From NCBI GenBank assembly GCA_964538625.1, contig CAZIGH010000028.1, positions 1 through 64,000 of the forward strand: a stretch of DNA of 64,000 nt. Reading direction: 5' to 3'. Below the pieces are notes generated by a model. That model saw nothing but the letters and a program-made list of their open reading frames with translations. It was not told the origin of the DNA and did no database searches. Each line of letters opens with the position of its first letter. The first letter of the stretch is position 1. Of this stretch, positions 1-8,218 are shown in pieces. Both the position numbers and the translations under genes were made by a program. The DNA is from JAEUHM01 sp964538625 (GTDB lineage: Bacteria > Verrucomicrobiota > Verrucomicrobiia > Verrucomicrobiales > Verrucomicrobiaceae).

Positions 1-318
1 GATTCGAGCCCCTTTTTCAACACTCAGACTGAAACGGCACGGATGATGCTGACTCGATCTGGCATCCCATGCGAGGGCAGAGTCGTTCTCCAAATAGAAA
101 CATGCGCCGAAGCGTGGTTCGTCGTTGATGCTGAGTTGGTTGGAGAAGTGGTGTATGGGCATAGCCCGAGGTCTAAGGCGGAATGTAAACACAAGTCATG
201 CCCCGGGATCAATCACTTATTTTGACCAAATTGTGACCGATTCTCATAAATGAGAGGCGAATTTTGCGTTTCCTCCCCGGTTGCGTGTCACTGCGATTTC
301 GGTTTCGTGGACTGCCCC
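1..318. other. Upstream stretch with no supported gene
   Basis: I see no supported gene in the bases before the release factor 3 start. Short open frames exist on both strands (24-212 minus, 43-225 plus), but they resemble no family I know and lie opposite each other. No clear promoter, terminator or RNA fold could be assigned. The stretch probably holds the prfC promoter and the end of whatever lies to the left. Confidence 0.4.
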
Positions 319-1926
319 ATGAGTTCCCCCGCCACCGAAGTCCTTCGCCGTCGCACATTTGCCATTATTTCCCACCCGGACGCAGGAAAAACGACGCTGA
401 CGGAGAAGTTGCTTCTCTACGGCGGTGCGGTGGCGCTGGCCGGCTCGGTGACGGCGCGCAAGAACCAGCGGGCCACCACATCTGACTGGATGGAATTGGA
501 GAAGCAGCGCGGCATCTCGGTCAGTTCCACCGTTCTTCAGTTTGAGTACCATGGAAGCGTAGTGAACTTGCTGGACACTCCGGGTCACAAGGATTTCTCA
601 GAAGATACCTATCGCGTGCTGACTGCTGTGGACGCCGCCATCATGGTAGTGGACGCAGGTAAAGGCATCGAGAGCCAGACGAGGAAGCTCTTTGAAGTGT
701 GCCGGAGGCGCGGGGTGCCCATCTTTACCTTTATGAACAAGCTGGACCGCCCGGCGCGCGAGCCGCTCACGCTCATGGACGAGCTGGAAACGGTGCTGGG
801 CATAGGAGCCTGCGCGATGAACTGGCCTCTGGGGCTGGGCCAGCAGTTCAAGGGACTCTATGATCGGCGCACAAAGGAGGTGCACCTCTTCGAACGAACC
901 GTCCACGGTGCCTACCGCGCACCTGTGCAAGTCGGCGGTCTGGACGACAGCTTTGTGCGAGAGAATACCATTCCAGAAGCGCTGGAGCAGGCGAAGATGG
1001 AGCTGGAGATGCTGGATGGAGCGGGTCACGACTTCGATCTGGCAAAGGTGGAGGAAGGTGAACTGACCCCCGTATTCTTCGGCAGTGCGAGCAACAACTT
1101 CGGCGTCCAGCTCCTGCTCGACGGGTTCCTGCGCATGGCTCCACCACCCAGCGGGAGGACGGCTGGCGAGAAAGTGATCCATCCCACGGACGAGAGGTTC
1201 TCCGGCTTCGTATTCAAAATCCAGGCGAACATGGACCCGAAGCACCGGGACCGCATGAGCTTCGTCCGCATCGTCAGCGGCAAGTTTGAGCGCGACATGC
1301 AAGCCACGCTGACCCGCACGGGGAAAGTGGTGCGCTTGGCAAACTCCCAAAAGCTCTTTGCCCAGGATCGAGAGACGGTGAATGAGGCCTACGGTGGAGA
1401 CGTGGTGGGCATCGTGGGCAATCACGACTTCCGCATCGGCGACACACTCAGCTCGGACCCGAAGTTGCAGTTTGACGAGATTCCGAGATTTGCACCTGAA
1501 GTCTTTGCCTTTTTGCACAATCCCAGCACCGCCAAGTTCAAGCAGTTCCGCAGCGGTCTGGAGCAACTGCTCAGCGAGGGTGTGGTGCAGCAGTTTGACC
1601 TGCCGCAGAACGCCATCAAGGTGCCACTACTCGGTGCGGTGGGTCCACTCCAGTTCGAGGTCGTACAATACCGGCTGCAAACCGAGTACAATGCGGAGAC
1701 CCGACTGGAACCCGCCCCATGGACGATCCTCCGCTGGGTGGAGGCACCAGAAGGAAAGACCATCCCCGAAGACTTGGTGCTCGGCTCAGACATGTCCACG
1801 GCCGTGGATGCGGACGGACGCTGGGTCATCCTCTTTGGAAGTGAATGGTCGCAGCGCTACTTTGAACAGCGCAACGAAGGCTTCCGTTTGCTGAAGCTGC
1901 CCGGCGAAGAGATGGAGAGTTGGTAG
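319..1926 (+). CDS. prfC: Peptide chain release factor 3 (RF3)
   Basis: Translation GTPase that recycles RF1/RF2 from the ribosome after termination. The N-terminal G domain is complete: G1 HPDAGKTT at residues 19-26, a switch region with RGISVSS, G3 DTPGHKDF and G4 NKLD. A domain-2 barrel and the RF3 C-terminal domain follow, and the length of 535 residues is normal for PrfC. The frame is open back to an ATG at 250, giving 23 more residues, but that extension looks unlike an RF3 N-terminus. I therefore chose the ATG at 319, whose product opens MSSPATEV. The G1 sequence HPDAGKT is typical of RF3 and argues against EF-G or a TetM-type protein. It stands alone, about 230 bp before an AraC-type regulator. 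Confidence 0.95.
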   Translation: MSSPATEVLRRRTFAIISHPDAGKTTLTEKLLLYGGAVALAGSVTARKNQRATTSDWMELEKQRGISVSSTVLQFEYHGSVVNLLDTPGHKDFSEDTYRVLTAVDAAIMVVDAGKGIESQTRKLFEVCRRRGVPIFTFMNKLDRPAREPLTLMDELETVLGIGACAMNWPLGLGQQFKGLYDRRTKEVHLFERTVHGAYRAPVQVGGLDDSFVRENTIPEALEQAKMELEMLDGAGHDFDLAKVEEGELTPVFFGSASNNFGVQLLLDGFLRMAPPPSGRTAGEKVIHPTDERFSGFVFKIQANMDPKHRDRMSFVRIVSGKFERDMQATLTRTGKVVRLANSQKLFAQDRETVNEAYGGDVVGIVGNHDFRIGDTLSSDPKLQFDEIPRFAPEVFAFLHNPSTAKFKQFRSGLEQLLSEGVVQQFDLPQNAIKVPLLGAVGPLQFEVVQYRLQTEYNAETRLEPAPWTILRWVEAPEGKTIPEDLVLGSDMSTAVDADGRWVILFGSEWSQRYFEQRNEGFRLLKLPGEEMESW

Positions 1927-2152
1927 GGCGTTTTCCGTTGTCGGTTTTCCGTTTTAACACTTCCGTTTTGGCGCTGGTAGGCGCAACGCCCCTGAGTGCA
2001 GGGTGCTGGGCTTCGCTCACGGCTACAGCTCCGTGGTCTGGCGAACAACCCTCCTGAAGCCCCCCATTCGTGCCCATTCGTGTGCCAATGTTTTGCCACA
2101 TTTTTCTGGCGACGATTTTCGTGCTCTGGCGTATGATTGGGAAAATACGATC

Positions 2153-3013
2153 ATGCCGACCAGCACGCAGTTTCTTGTTTCACTCTTTGGTGCCCCCTCC
2201 GAGCCATTGCGGGATGTCTTCCTCACGGTGGTCCGTGCGGGTCGGCTGGAGGCCGGGCCGGAGCACTTCATCGAGCGGGACTACTACCCGGGCCATGAAC
2301 TCATTTTTTGCCGAGAGGGAGCGGGCTGGGCACGCATACGTGGGAAGACTCACCGAGTGAAAGCGGGTCAGGTGCTGTGGGTGAACTGTCATCATCCCCA
2401 CAGCTACGGTGCGGACCGGAACAGCCCCTGGAAACTGGACTGGGTGCGTGTGGAAGGCGCTCCCATGGACCGAACATGGAAAATGCTATCAGCCGAAGTG
2501 GTGCCGGTCTTCAACGGCATTTCCATCGACCGCACTACCCAGGAGTGCGACGCCATCTTTTCCCTCATGCAGGAGGATTCTGCCGCAAGCGCCGCCTGGG
2601 TTCATGTGCGAGTGGCCACACTGCTGGCGCTGTGTTGGGAGTCCCGCCAGCAGCATCCGCTTTCAGCCCTGGAGCTTCTGCCTCCGCCGGTAGAGCGCAC
2701 GGTGCAGCACATGCGCCTGTATTATCACAAACCCCTCCGCATTTCCGACCTGGCAGCCATCGCAGGCATGAGTCCCTCTCACTACAACCGCGTGTTCCGG
2801 GCAGCGGTGGGGTCCTCCCCTATCGACTGGCTGCGTCACTACCGCATCAATCAAGCCAAGCGCCGACTGCTAGAGTCCACCGACCCGGTCAAGGATGTAG
2901 CACGTCAAGTGGGTTACTCAGACCAGTTTTATTTCAGCAAGGACTTCAAGCGCTTCACCCAGCTCTCGCCCACGGTGTATCGCGATGTGGAGGGAGGCAC
3001 GAAACCTGAGTGA
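2153..3013 (+). CDS. AraC-family transcriptional regulator
   Basis: Predicted cytoplasmic DNA-binding regulator of 286 residues. The N-terminal half resembles an AraC-type cupin ligand pocket, with H-P-H in a VNCHHPHSYG stretch. The last 85 or so residues form the two-helix-turn-helix AraC domain, containing ISDLAAIAGMSPSHYNRVF and then DVARQVGYSDQFYFSKDFKR. The frame is open upstream to 2003, but the ATG at 2153 gives a sensible N-terminus. Its stop codon overlaps the GTG start of the Nudix gene (GTGA at 3010-3013), so the two are translationally coupled. Such regulators often sense sugars in Verrucomicrobiota; the ligand and targets here cannot be read from the sequence. Confidence 0.88.
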   Translation: MPTSTQFLVSLFGAPSEPLRDVFLTVVRAGRLEAGPEHFIERDYYPGHELIFCREGAGWARIRGKTHRVKAGQVLWVNCHHPHSYGADRNSPWKLDWVRVEGAPMDRTWKMLSAEVVPVFNGISIDRTTQECDAIFSLMQEDSAASAAWVHVRVATLLALCWESRQQHPLSALELLPPPVERTVQHMRLYYHKPLRISDLAAIAGMSPSHYNRVFRAAVGSSPIDWLRHYRINQAKRRLLESTDPVKDVARQVGYSDQFYFSKDFKRFTQLSPTVYRDVEGGTKPE

Positions 3014-3441
3014 GAGAAGCTGCATCAACAGGCCGCCGGGTGGTGGAAGTGGTCTGCGGCCTCATTCAAAGAGACGGCTGCATCCTCCTGGCTCAACGTC
3101 CGGCAGGCAAACATCTGGCGCTGAAGTGGGAGTTCCCCGGTGGCAAAGTGGAGCCGGGTGAGGCGCACTGGCCCGCCTTGCAAAGAGAACTGGAGGAGGA
3201 ACTGGGCTGCCGCGTGGAGGACCCCCTTCCCCTGCCCTGCTCCGACCATGAATACGAACACCTTACCGCACGCATGATCCCATTTCTCTGCCGGGTCATG
3301 CCGGGTACGGAAGAGCCCGCAGCCCGTGAGCACCAAGCCATCGCGTGGGTGCCGTGGCATCTCATAGACTCCTACGACTTGGCAGCTGCAGACCTGCCTG
3401 TTCTGGAGCACGCATTGAAATGGCGAGCGGCGATTGCCTGA
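3010..3441 (+). CDS. MutT-like Nudix hydrolase
   Basis: Nudix pyrophosphohydrolase of 143 residues, most similar in layout to 8-oxo-dGTP diphosphatase MutT, which removes oxidised nucleotides. The Nudix box GX5EX7REUXEEXGU is complete at about residues 45-67 (GGKVEPGE, then RELEEELG), preceded by the MutT-typical WEFP. The start is GTG at 3010, embedded in the stop of the AraC gene. Cotranslation with a regulator is unusual for a housekeeping sanitiser, so another nucleotide or sugar-nucleotide substrate is possible. Confidence 0.85.
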   Translation: MREAASTGRRVVEVVCGLIQRDGCILLAQRPAGKHLALKWEFPGGKVEPGEAHWPALQRELEEELGCRVEDPLPLPCSDHEYEHLTARMIPFLCRVMPGTEEPAAREHQAIAWVPWHLIDSYDLAAADLPVLEHALKWRAAIA

Positions 3442-3478
3442 ACCAGCCACTCGTGCGGCAATGCGGAGTTGGGCCAAC

Positions 3479-3509
3479 AAAAAAGCTCCACCCTCATCGG
3501 GTGAAGCTT
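3479..3509 (-). terminator. Rho-independent terminator for the 3532-4035 gene
   Basis: On the minus strand an 11-bp stem with one mismatch (3499-3509 with 3483-3493) encloses a 5-base loop and runs straight into a T-run, seen as six A at 3479-3484 on the plus strand. It lies about 20 bases past the stop of the minus-strand secreted protein. It faces the end of the Nudix gene and could also block read-through from it, though no T-run follows in that direction. Confidence 0.75.
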
Positions 3510-3531
3510 CTTCGTCTAAATGAAAGCCCGT

Positions 3532-4035
3532 TTACTTGGCGAAGGGGCTCGTGGCCATGGTGCGGAAGGCCTGCGTGATGCTGGCCACCGCATCCTTGGG
3601 ACCGGCGAGCTTGATGGTCACCGGGCCACTACCCTCTACCGGGATGAGCGCACCGATCACCGCGTAGTTCTCCTGTGCACCGAGTCCGGAGAACGGGTCG
3701 GTATAAGTGCCCACGGCGTGGAAGAAGGTGACCTTGCGGCCATTCACCTCCACCTCTTCGACCTTGGGTGCCTCTGCGGACTGCACCTGCGCCTTCCAGC
3801 GCTCAATGTTCGCCGGTACATCCCCGCCGGGGAAGTGGAAAAAAACCGCGCTCAGCGGCGCTTCCAGCCCGGCGATGGGATACTCAAGCTGCGCCTTGCG
3901 CATGGAACTCGTCGGCTCCACCACCTTCCAGGGAGCGGGCACGGAGAAGTTCAGGTCCAGGACAGTCACCTTCGCATCCTCCGCAGCAGCCGTGAGAGCT
4001 GCACCGAGGACGAGAGAGAGAAGTAGCGATTTCAT
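3532..4035 (-). CDS. Small secreted protein of unknown function
   Basis: A 167-residue protein with a clear Sec signal peptide (MKSLLLSLVLGAALTAAA, then ED). The mature part has alternating strands and an FHFPGGDVPANIERW segment. I recognise this layout from uncharacterised Planctomycetota/Verrucomicrobiota exported proteins but cannot assign a function. It lies 45 bp downstream of the azurin-like gene on the same strand and ends in a good terminator, so the two probably form a short operon. A periplasmic role beside the copper protein is inference only. Confidence 0.8.
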   Translation of the reverse strand: MKSLLLSLVLGAALTAAAEDAKVTVLDLNFSVPAPWKVVEPTSSMRKAQLEYPIAGLEAPLSAVFFHFPGGDVPANIERWKAQVQSAEAPKVEEVEVNGRKVTFFHAVGTYTDPFSGLGAQENYAVIGALIPVEGSGPVTIKLAGPKDAVASITQAFRTMATSPFAK

Positions 4036-4080
4036 AGTGCTGGGTGCTAGGGGTTGATCCTGTCTGGGTGTCTGGGCAGA

Positions 4081-4539
4081 TCAGTTCTCCACCTTGAGGA
4101 TGCCTTTCATGATGGCAGCGTGGCCGGGGAAGGTGCAGAAGAACTGGTAGTCACCCACTTCAGCAGGCAGCGTCACCTCCACGGACTCTGTGCCGCCTGG
4201 CTGGGCGAACTTGGTGAAGGCGATGATGTCAGGCGACTCCGGCACGTAGGCCTTGGCCATGCCATTCGGGTCCGTGAGCATACCCATCGAGGCACCAATG
4301 ACCTTGTCCATGGTGCCCGGCTTGCAAAGCACCACATTGTGCGGCTGAGGAGCCGCACCACCATTGTTGTTCATCACCAGCTTAATCTTGGAGCCAGCCT
4401 TCGCCGTGAAGTCGGTTTTTTCGTAAGCCAGCGGAGTGGCGATGTTGGTGCTGGGCTTCAGCTCGATGACGGTCACAGCGTCCTGTGCGAACACAGAACC
4501 GGCGGCGATGAGGAGTGCGGTGGTGAGGATGCGAGTCAT
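4081..4539 (-). CDS. Azurin-like type 1 copper protein
   Basis: Exported cupredoxin of 152 residues. After a signal peptide ending near VFAQ, the blue-copper ligands are present with azurin spacing: His67 (PHNVV), Cys135, His140 and Met144 in FFCTFPGHAAIMKG. The C-x4-H-x3-M spacing and the long loop before it favour azurin or auracyanin over plastocyanin. It would carry single electrons in the periplasm. The frame extends to 4632, but that region lies upstream of a much better signal peptide, so I start at the ATG at 4539. Neighbours are a secreted protein downstream and a divergently transcribed DUF1552 gene. Confidence 0.93.
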   Translation of the reverse strand: MTRILTTALLIAAGSVFAQDAVTVIELKPSTNIATPLAYEKTDFTAKAGSKIKLVMNNNGGAAPQPHNVVLCKPGTMDKVIGASMGMLTDPNGMAKAYVPESPDIIAFTKFAQPGGTESVEVTLPAEVGDYQFFCTFPGHAAIMKGILKVEN

Positions 4540-4705
4540 GGATGGTTTTCGTTTGGAGTTTGATCTGACGTGCATGAGCACGGGGGAAGCCCAAATCGAC
4601 ATCCAGCCCGTCTTCTTGCAACCACTTTCCACTTACGTCCCAATGCAGCACAAAGAACACGCATTCCGTCGCAAACTTTCCGATTTGCGCCGCGTATGCC
4701 TGTGC

Positions 4706-6061
4706 ATGACAGCGTTCCCCCAGCGCCCCTCCTCCCTCACTGACCGCCGCAGCTTCCTGCGCGGCCTTGGCACTCTCATGGCGCTTCCGGCGCTGGAGTC
4801 CCTCCACGTGCGCGGCTTTGCCGCTGCACCGAAGGCGGCAACCCGTCCACTGCGCATGGCCTTCCTCTACACGCCCAATGGCGTCAATGTAGAGCACTGG
4901 TTCCCAACGGGCGAGGGCGAGAACTACCAGTTCGGACAGTCCATGAAGGTACTGGAACCCCACCGGAAGGACTTCTCCATCATCACCGGACTCTGCCATG
5001 ACAAAGCCCGTGCCAATGGCGACGGCGGAGGTGACCACGCTCGTGCCACCGCCACCTTCCTCACCGGCGTGCAGGCGCGCAAAACCGCCGGCTCCGACAT
5101 CAAGCTCGGCGTCTCCGTGGACCAACTCGTGGCGGATCGCATAGGCCACCAGACCAAGCTCGCCTCCCTGGAACTCAGCACAGATGGCCAGCGCAGCGCA
5201 GGGCGTTGTGACTCCGGCTACAGCTGTGCTTACCAGTTCAATCTCGCCTGGAAGAGCGAGACCATGCCGCTCGCTCCAGAAATGGACCCTAGGCTTGCCT
5301 TCGAGCGCGTCTTTGGAGTAGGTGCCAGCGGCAAGGAAGGTGAGCGCCGCCGTATCCTCAACAAGAGCATCATGGACACCGTGCTCGCAGACGCGAACCG
5401 CCTGCAACGTCGCGTGAACAGTCGTGACCGCGCCAAGCTGGATGAATATTTCACCGCCGTGCGTGACATCGAGCAGCGCATCGAACGTGCCGAGAAGTTT
5501 GGCCAGCCTCTGCCGAAAGATTTCCAGGCTCCCTCCGGCATACCGGACAGCTACCAGGAGCACATTCGGGTCATGTTTGACCTGTTGGCCCTCGCATTCC
5601 AGACGGATAGCACCCGCGTTGCCACCTTCCTTCTCGCGCACGACGGCAGCAACCGCTCCTTCCCCGAGATCGGCGTGCCAGACAGTCACCACCAGATTTC
5701 ACACCACCAGCGCGATCCCGAAAAGCTGAGGAAAATCGCCCTCATTGATCAGTTCTACCTCACCCAGCTTGGCTACTTCCTGGAAAAAATGAAGCATACG
5801 CCGGATGGCGAGGGCAACCTGCTGGACAACAGCATGATCGTCTATGGCGGTGGCATCAGTGACCCAGATCGTCACAACCACGACGATCTGCCGGTCATCC
5901 TCGCCGGACATGGTGGCGGTACCCTCAAGCCCGGTCGTCGCATCGCTCTCAAGCGCGAAGACGAGACTCCCATGACGAATCTCTATCTCTCCCTGCTCGA
6001 CCGCATGAATGTGCCCGCCGAGCGCATCGGCGACAGCACCGGCAAGCTGGAGGTGATTTGA
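4706..6061 (+). CDS. DUF1552 domain protein with Tat signal
   Basis: About 451 residues. The N-terminus carries a twin-arginine-type signal (DRRSFLRGLG followed by a hydrophobic run), so export in folded form is likely. The rest matches the DUF1552 family, abundant in Planctomycetota and Verrucomicrobiota: RMAFLYTPNGVNVEHWFP near the start, a DHARATATFLTG segment, and a C-terminal MIVYGGGISDPDRHNHDDLP. The family has no established reaction. It usually sits beside a DUF1588/1592/1595 cytochrome-type partner, which is absent here. The frame is open back to 4436, overlapping the azurin gene. Internal ATGs at 4643 and 4706 are possible starts; I chose 4706 for its proximity to the Tat motif. Confidence 0.88.
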   Translation: MTAFPQRPSSLTDRRSFLRGLGTLMALPALESLHVRGFAAAPKAATRPLRMAFLYTPNGVNVEHWFPTGEGENYQFGQSMKVLEPHRKDFSIITGLCHDKARANGDGGGDHARATATFLTGVQARKTAGSDIKLGVSVDQLVADRIGHQTKLASLELSTDGQRSAGRCDSGYSCAYQFNLAWKSETMPLAPEMDPRLAFERVFGVGASGKEGERRRILNKSIMDTVLADANRLQRRVNSRDRAKLDEYFTAVRDIEQRIERAEKFGQPLPKDFQAPSGIPDSYQEHIRVMFDLLALAFQTDSTRVATFLLAHDGSNRSFPEIGVPDSHHQISHHQRDPEKLRKIALIDQFYLTQLGYFLEKMKHTPDGEGNLLDNSMIVYGGGISDPDRHNHDDLPVILAGHGGGTLKPGRRIALKREDETPMTNLYLSLLDRMNVPAERIGDSTGKLEVI

Positions 6062-6078
6062 GTGAATCTGGCTGGGAG

Positions 6079-7269
6079 TCAATCGTCCTCATCCCGCGTC
6101 ACAAACCGTCGCCGGTGCCACGCTAGCCAGCACACGGCCAGCACCGCCCAGGTGATGGAGGCGTAGATGTGATGCGAAACCGTAGTGCTCGGAGCCACAG
6201 CGGGCACGGCGCGTGTGGTGGCGGCGAGCACTCCGAGAAAGACTAGGAACCTTACCCACTTGCTGCGGAGAAAGAAGCCCTCCAAGTCCCCGCTGTGTCC
6301 GAACAGGACTCTGCTTCCAACTATCAGCATCAGCATCCCAAACCCTCCGATGTAAAGCAGGTGCTCTATGGAAACATGCTGCGCATAGTGCAGCGGTGCC
6401 AGTATCAACCCCAGCGCCCCGAGCAGCAATGACCAGAACAATCCCGTCGTCAGCGAGCCTTTGCGTGCATTGATCCACTTCACCTCGATGAGCAGGTAAC
6501 CCACCGCAGCGATCGTCCTCACTCCGTAGCCCACGAGAGTGTGGCCCTCGGCCTCGATCTGGAAGCTCGCCACCAGCAGCACCGAAGTGACGAGCGCTCG
6601 CACCAGTCCTAACGGCTTCGCTTGCCCGAAGTCACCGCCCAGCATTCGAGGGAACACGAACGACCCGATTCCAAGTACGGGCGGGAGGAGCAGACCTTGA
6701 TACAACAGCAGGTTCGCAAGGCGCAGTCGGTTCAAATCCAGCAAGGTGGTGGGAGACAGAAGCAACGCCGCACCCGCGATGCCACAGCCTAGGCCTGTCA
6801 CCGCCAGCAGCAGTTGAGGCGGCGGAGCTTCTTTGCGAAACCTCGCTACCCTTGCCACCAGACACACCAGCAGCGACGCCAGCAGGGTGATGAACAGCAC
6901 GTCTCCCCACCAGTGATGCAGCGAAAGGTGGCACCATGCGCCGGCCAGATGCAGAGCAAATAACCAGAGCAGTTCCACTGGCGTCAGTTTCGGCGCGGAA
7001 GCCATTCTTGGACCTGCCGTACCCAGGAACCCCAAGACAAACGCTCCACCAAAGCACTCAATCATCAGCCGTGCATGCACCAAGCCGGGATAAAAGCCAA
7101 TCCACTGCGCATAGAACAACGGCCACAACGCGACGCCCACGATGCTCCAGAACACACCGCTAGCGAAGAACACACGGTATGGCTCTGCCGCCAGCCAGCT
7201 TAGCCACGGAGCTGCGGCTATGACACGGTTTCTCTTATGTTTGCAGGCGGGGAACTTGCTCATCACCAT
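6079..7269 (-). CDS. nnrS: NnrS family membrane protein
   Basis: Polytopic membrane protein of 396 residues with about ten to twelve hydrophobic segments. The N-terminal EPYRVFFASGVFWSIVGV, then HARLMIECFGGAFVLGFLGT and a TAGPRM motif, are characteristic of NnrS, a haem- and copper-containing protein tied to nitric oxide stress in denitrifiers. Several His residues lie in predicted helices (HLAGAWCHLSLHHWW, HYAQHVS), as expected for metal binding. It converges on the DUF1552 gene with only 17 bp between the stops. A second ATG two codons in (7263) is an equally likely start. No nitrite or nitric oxide reductase is in the window. Confidence 0.85.
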   Translation of the reverse strand: MVMSKFPACKHKRNRVIAAAPWLSWLAAEPYRVFFASGVFWSIVGVALWPLFYAQWIGFYPGLVHARLMIECFGGAFVLGFLGTAGPRMASAPKLTPVELLWLFALHLAGAWCHLSLHHWWGDVLFITLLASLLVCLVARVARFRKEAPPPQLLLAVTGLGCGIAGAALLLSPTTLLDLNRLRLANLLLYQGLLLPPVLGIGSFVFPRMLGGDFGQAKPLGLVRALVTSVLLVASFQIEAEGHTLVGYGVRTIAAVGYLLIEVKWINARKGSLTTGLFWSLLLGALGLILAPLHYAQHVSIEHLLYIGGFGMLMLIVGSRVLFGHSGDLEGFFLRSKWVRFLVFLGVLAATTRAVPAVAPSTTVSHHIYASITWAVLAVCWLAWHRRRFVTRDEDD

Positions 7270-7389
7270 TGCGACGTGCGCCTCCCCTCTGTGTGGTCAG
7301 ACTCCTCATTCATTCGGCACTAACGTCCGGTCGAGGTCGGGCACTTGCCAAATCCTGCCATTCATCGCGTCCGTTTTGCTCAGTGCACT

Positions 7390-8211
7390 TCAGTCAACCG
7401 TCAACGTGGCTTCTACCTCGGCTATCTTCAACTGTGCAGGCTTTCGATTCTCAAAAACACTCACCTCCGCATACCCCGCTGCCTCCAGCATCCGCAGCGC
7501 CAGCGGGAAGTTATCCCCCACGCGACGAGAAACATGGGAGTCTGAGCCGATCACCACAGGGATGCCGCGCTCCGCCATCATCTCCAACATCTCGGGGCCG
7601 GGATTCATCGCTGCGTAGCGCTTTATCATGCCGGAGGTATTCAGCTCCATGTGCACACCAGTTGCCTTGATACGGTCGAGCGCCTCGGCCACTACAGGCC
7701 GCACCGTCTCGAAGTCCCAATACATCGGCTCGTAATTTTTCACCAAGTCTGGATGTGCCAAACAGTCGAAGAGACCTGTCTCCGCAGACTCCGCGAGCAG
7801 TCTGAAATAGGTCTTCTGAAACTCGAACACATCACCCGTCTCGAAGCGCTGCATGTAGTCCTTTCCCTGCCAGTGCACGCTGCCCAGGCAGTAGTGAAAG
7901 TGCGCCATGCCATGCAGTTCCTTGATCCAGCCTTCATAACCCGGAAAAAAGTCCGACTCCATGCCAAGGCGGATCTCCAGCCTGCCCTCGTAAGCCAGCC
8001 GCGCCCGTTCAACGAGCGCCACATACTCACCGAACTCGTCCATTCCCATCCTTACCTGCGGCCAGAAGCCATTTGGCATGGGTGAATGGCAGGTGAAGAT
8101 GATTCCTTTCAGACCACGCTCCAGCGCCTGCTCCGCATATTCTTCCGGCTCGCCAAACGCGTGCTTGCACAACGGTGTGTGCATGTGTGAGTCAAAGTAA
8201 ACGGGTTCCAC
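7390..8211 (-). CDS. hisK: Histidinol-phosphatase, PHP family
   Basis: PHP-type phosphoesterase of 273 residues that would remove phosphate from histidinol phosphate, the penultimate step of histidine synthesis. The metal ligands are visible: DSHMHTPLCKHA at the N-terminus, TCHSP around residue 42, a GMESDFFPG segment, SVHW, LAHPDLVKNY, and a C-terminal GSDSHVSRRVG. Length and motif order fit the HisJ/HisK type. No other his gene lies nearby, and other PHP phosphoesterases are not fully excluded. The start codon is only 7 bp from the start of the divergent lyase gene. Confidence 0.87.
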   Translation of the reverse strand: MEPVYFDSHMHTPLCKHAFGEPEEYAEQALERGLKGIIFTCHSPMPNGFWPQVRMGMDEFGEYVALVERARLAYEGRLEIRLGMESDFFPGYEGWIKELHGMAHFHYCLGSVHWQGKDYMQRFETGDVFEFQKTYFRLLAESAETGLFDCLAHPDLVKNYEPMYWDFETVRPVVAEALDRIKATGVHMELNTSGMIKRYAAMNPGPEMLEMMAERGIPVVIGSDSHVSRRVGDNFPLALRMLEAAGYAEVSVFENRKPAQLKIAEVEATLTVD

Positions 8212-8218
8212 CTCCCTT

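Noticed and set aside
1..20. Possible tRNA 3' end at the window edge
   Set aside because: The opening bases resemble a T-loop, but no CCA end or acceptor stem follows.
598..1566. A 322-residue minus-strand frame opposite prfC
   Set aside because: It is fully antisense to a well-supported RF3 gene and shows no recognisable domain; long shadows are common in GC-rich coding DNA.
4382..5692. A 436-residue minus-strand frame opposite the DUF1552 gene
   Set aside because: No family match; it is antisense to the DUF1552 motifs and overlaps the azurin gene in another frame.
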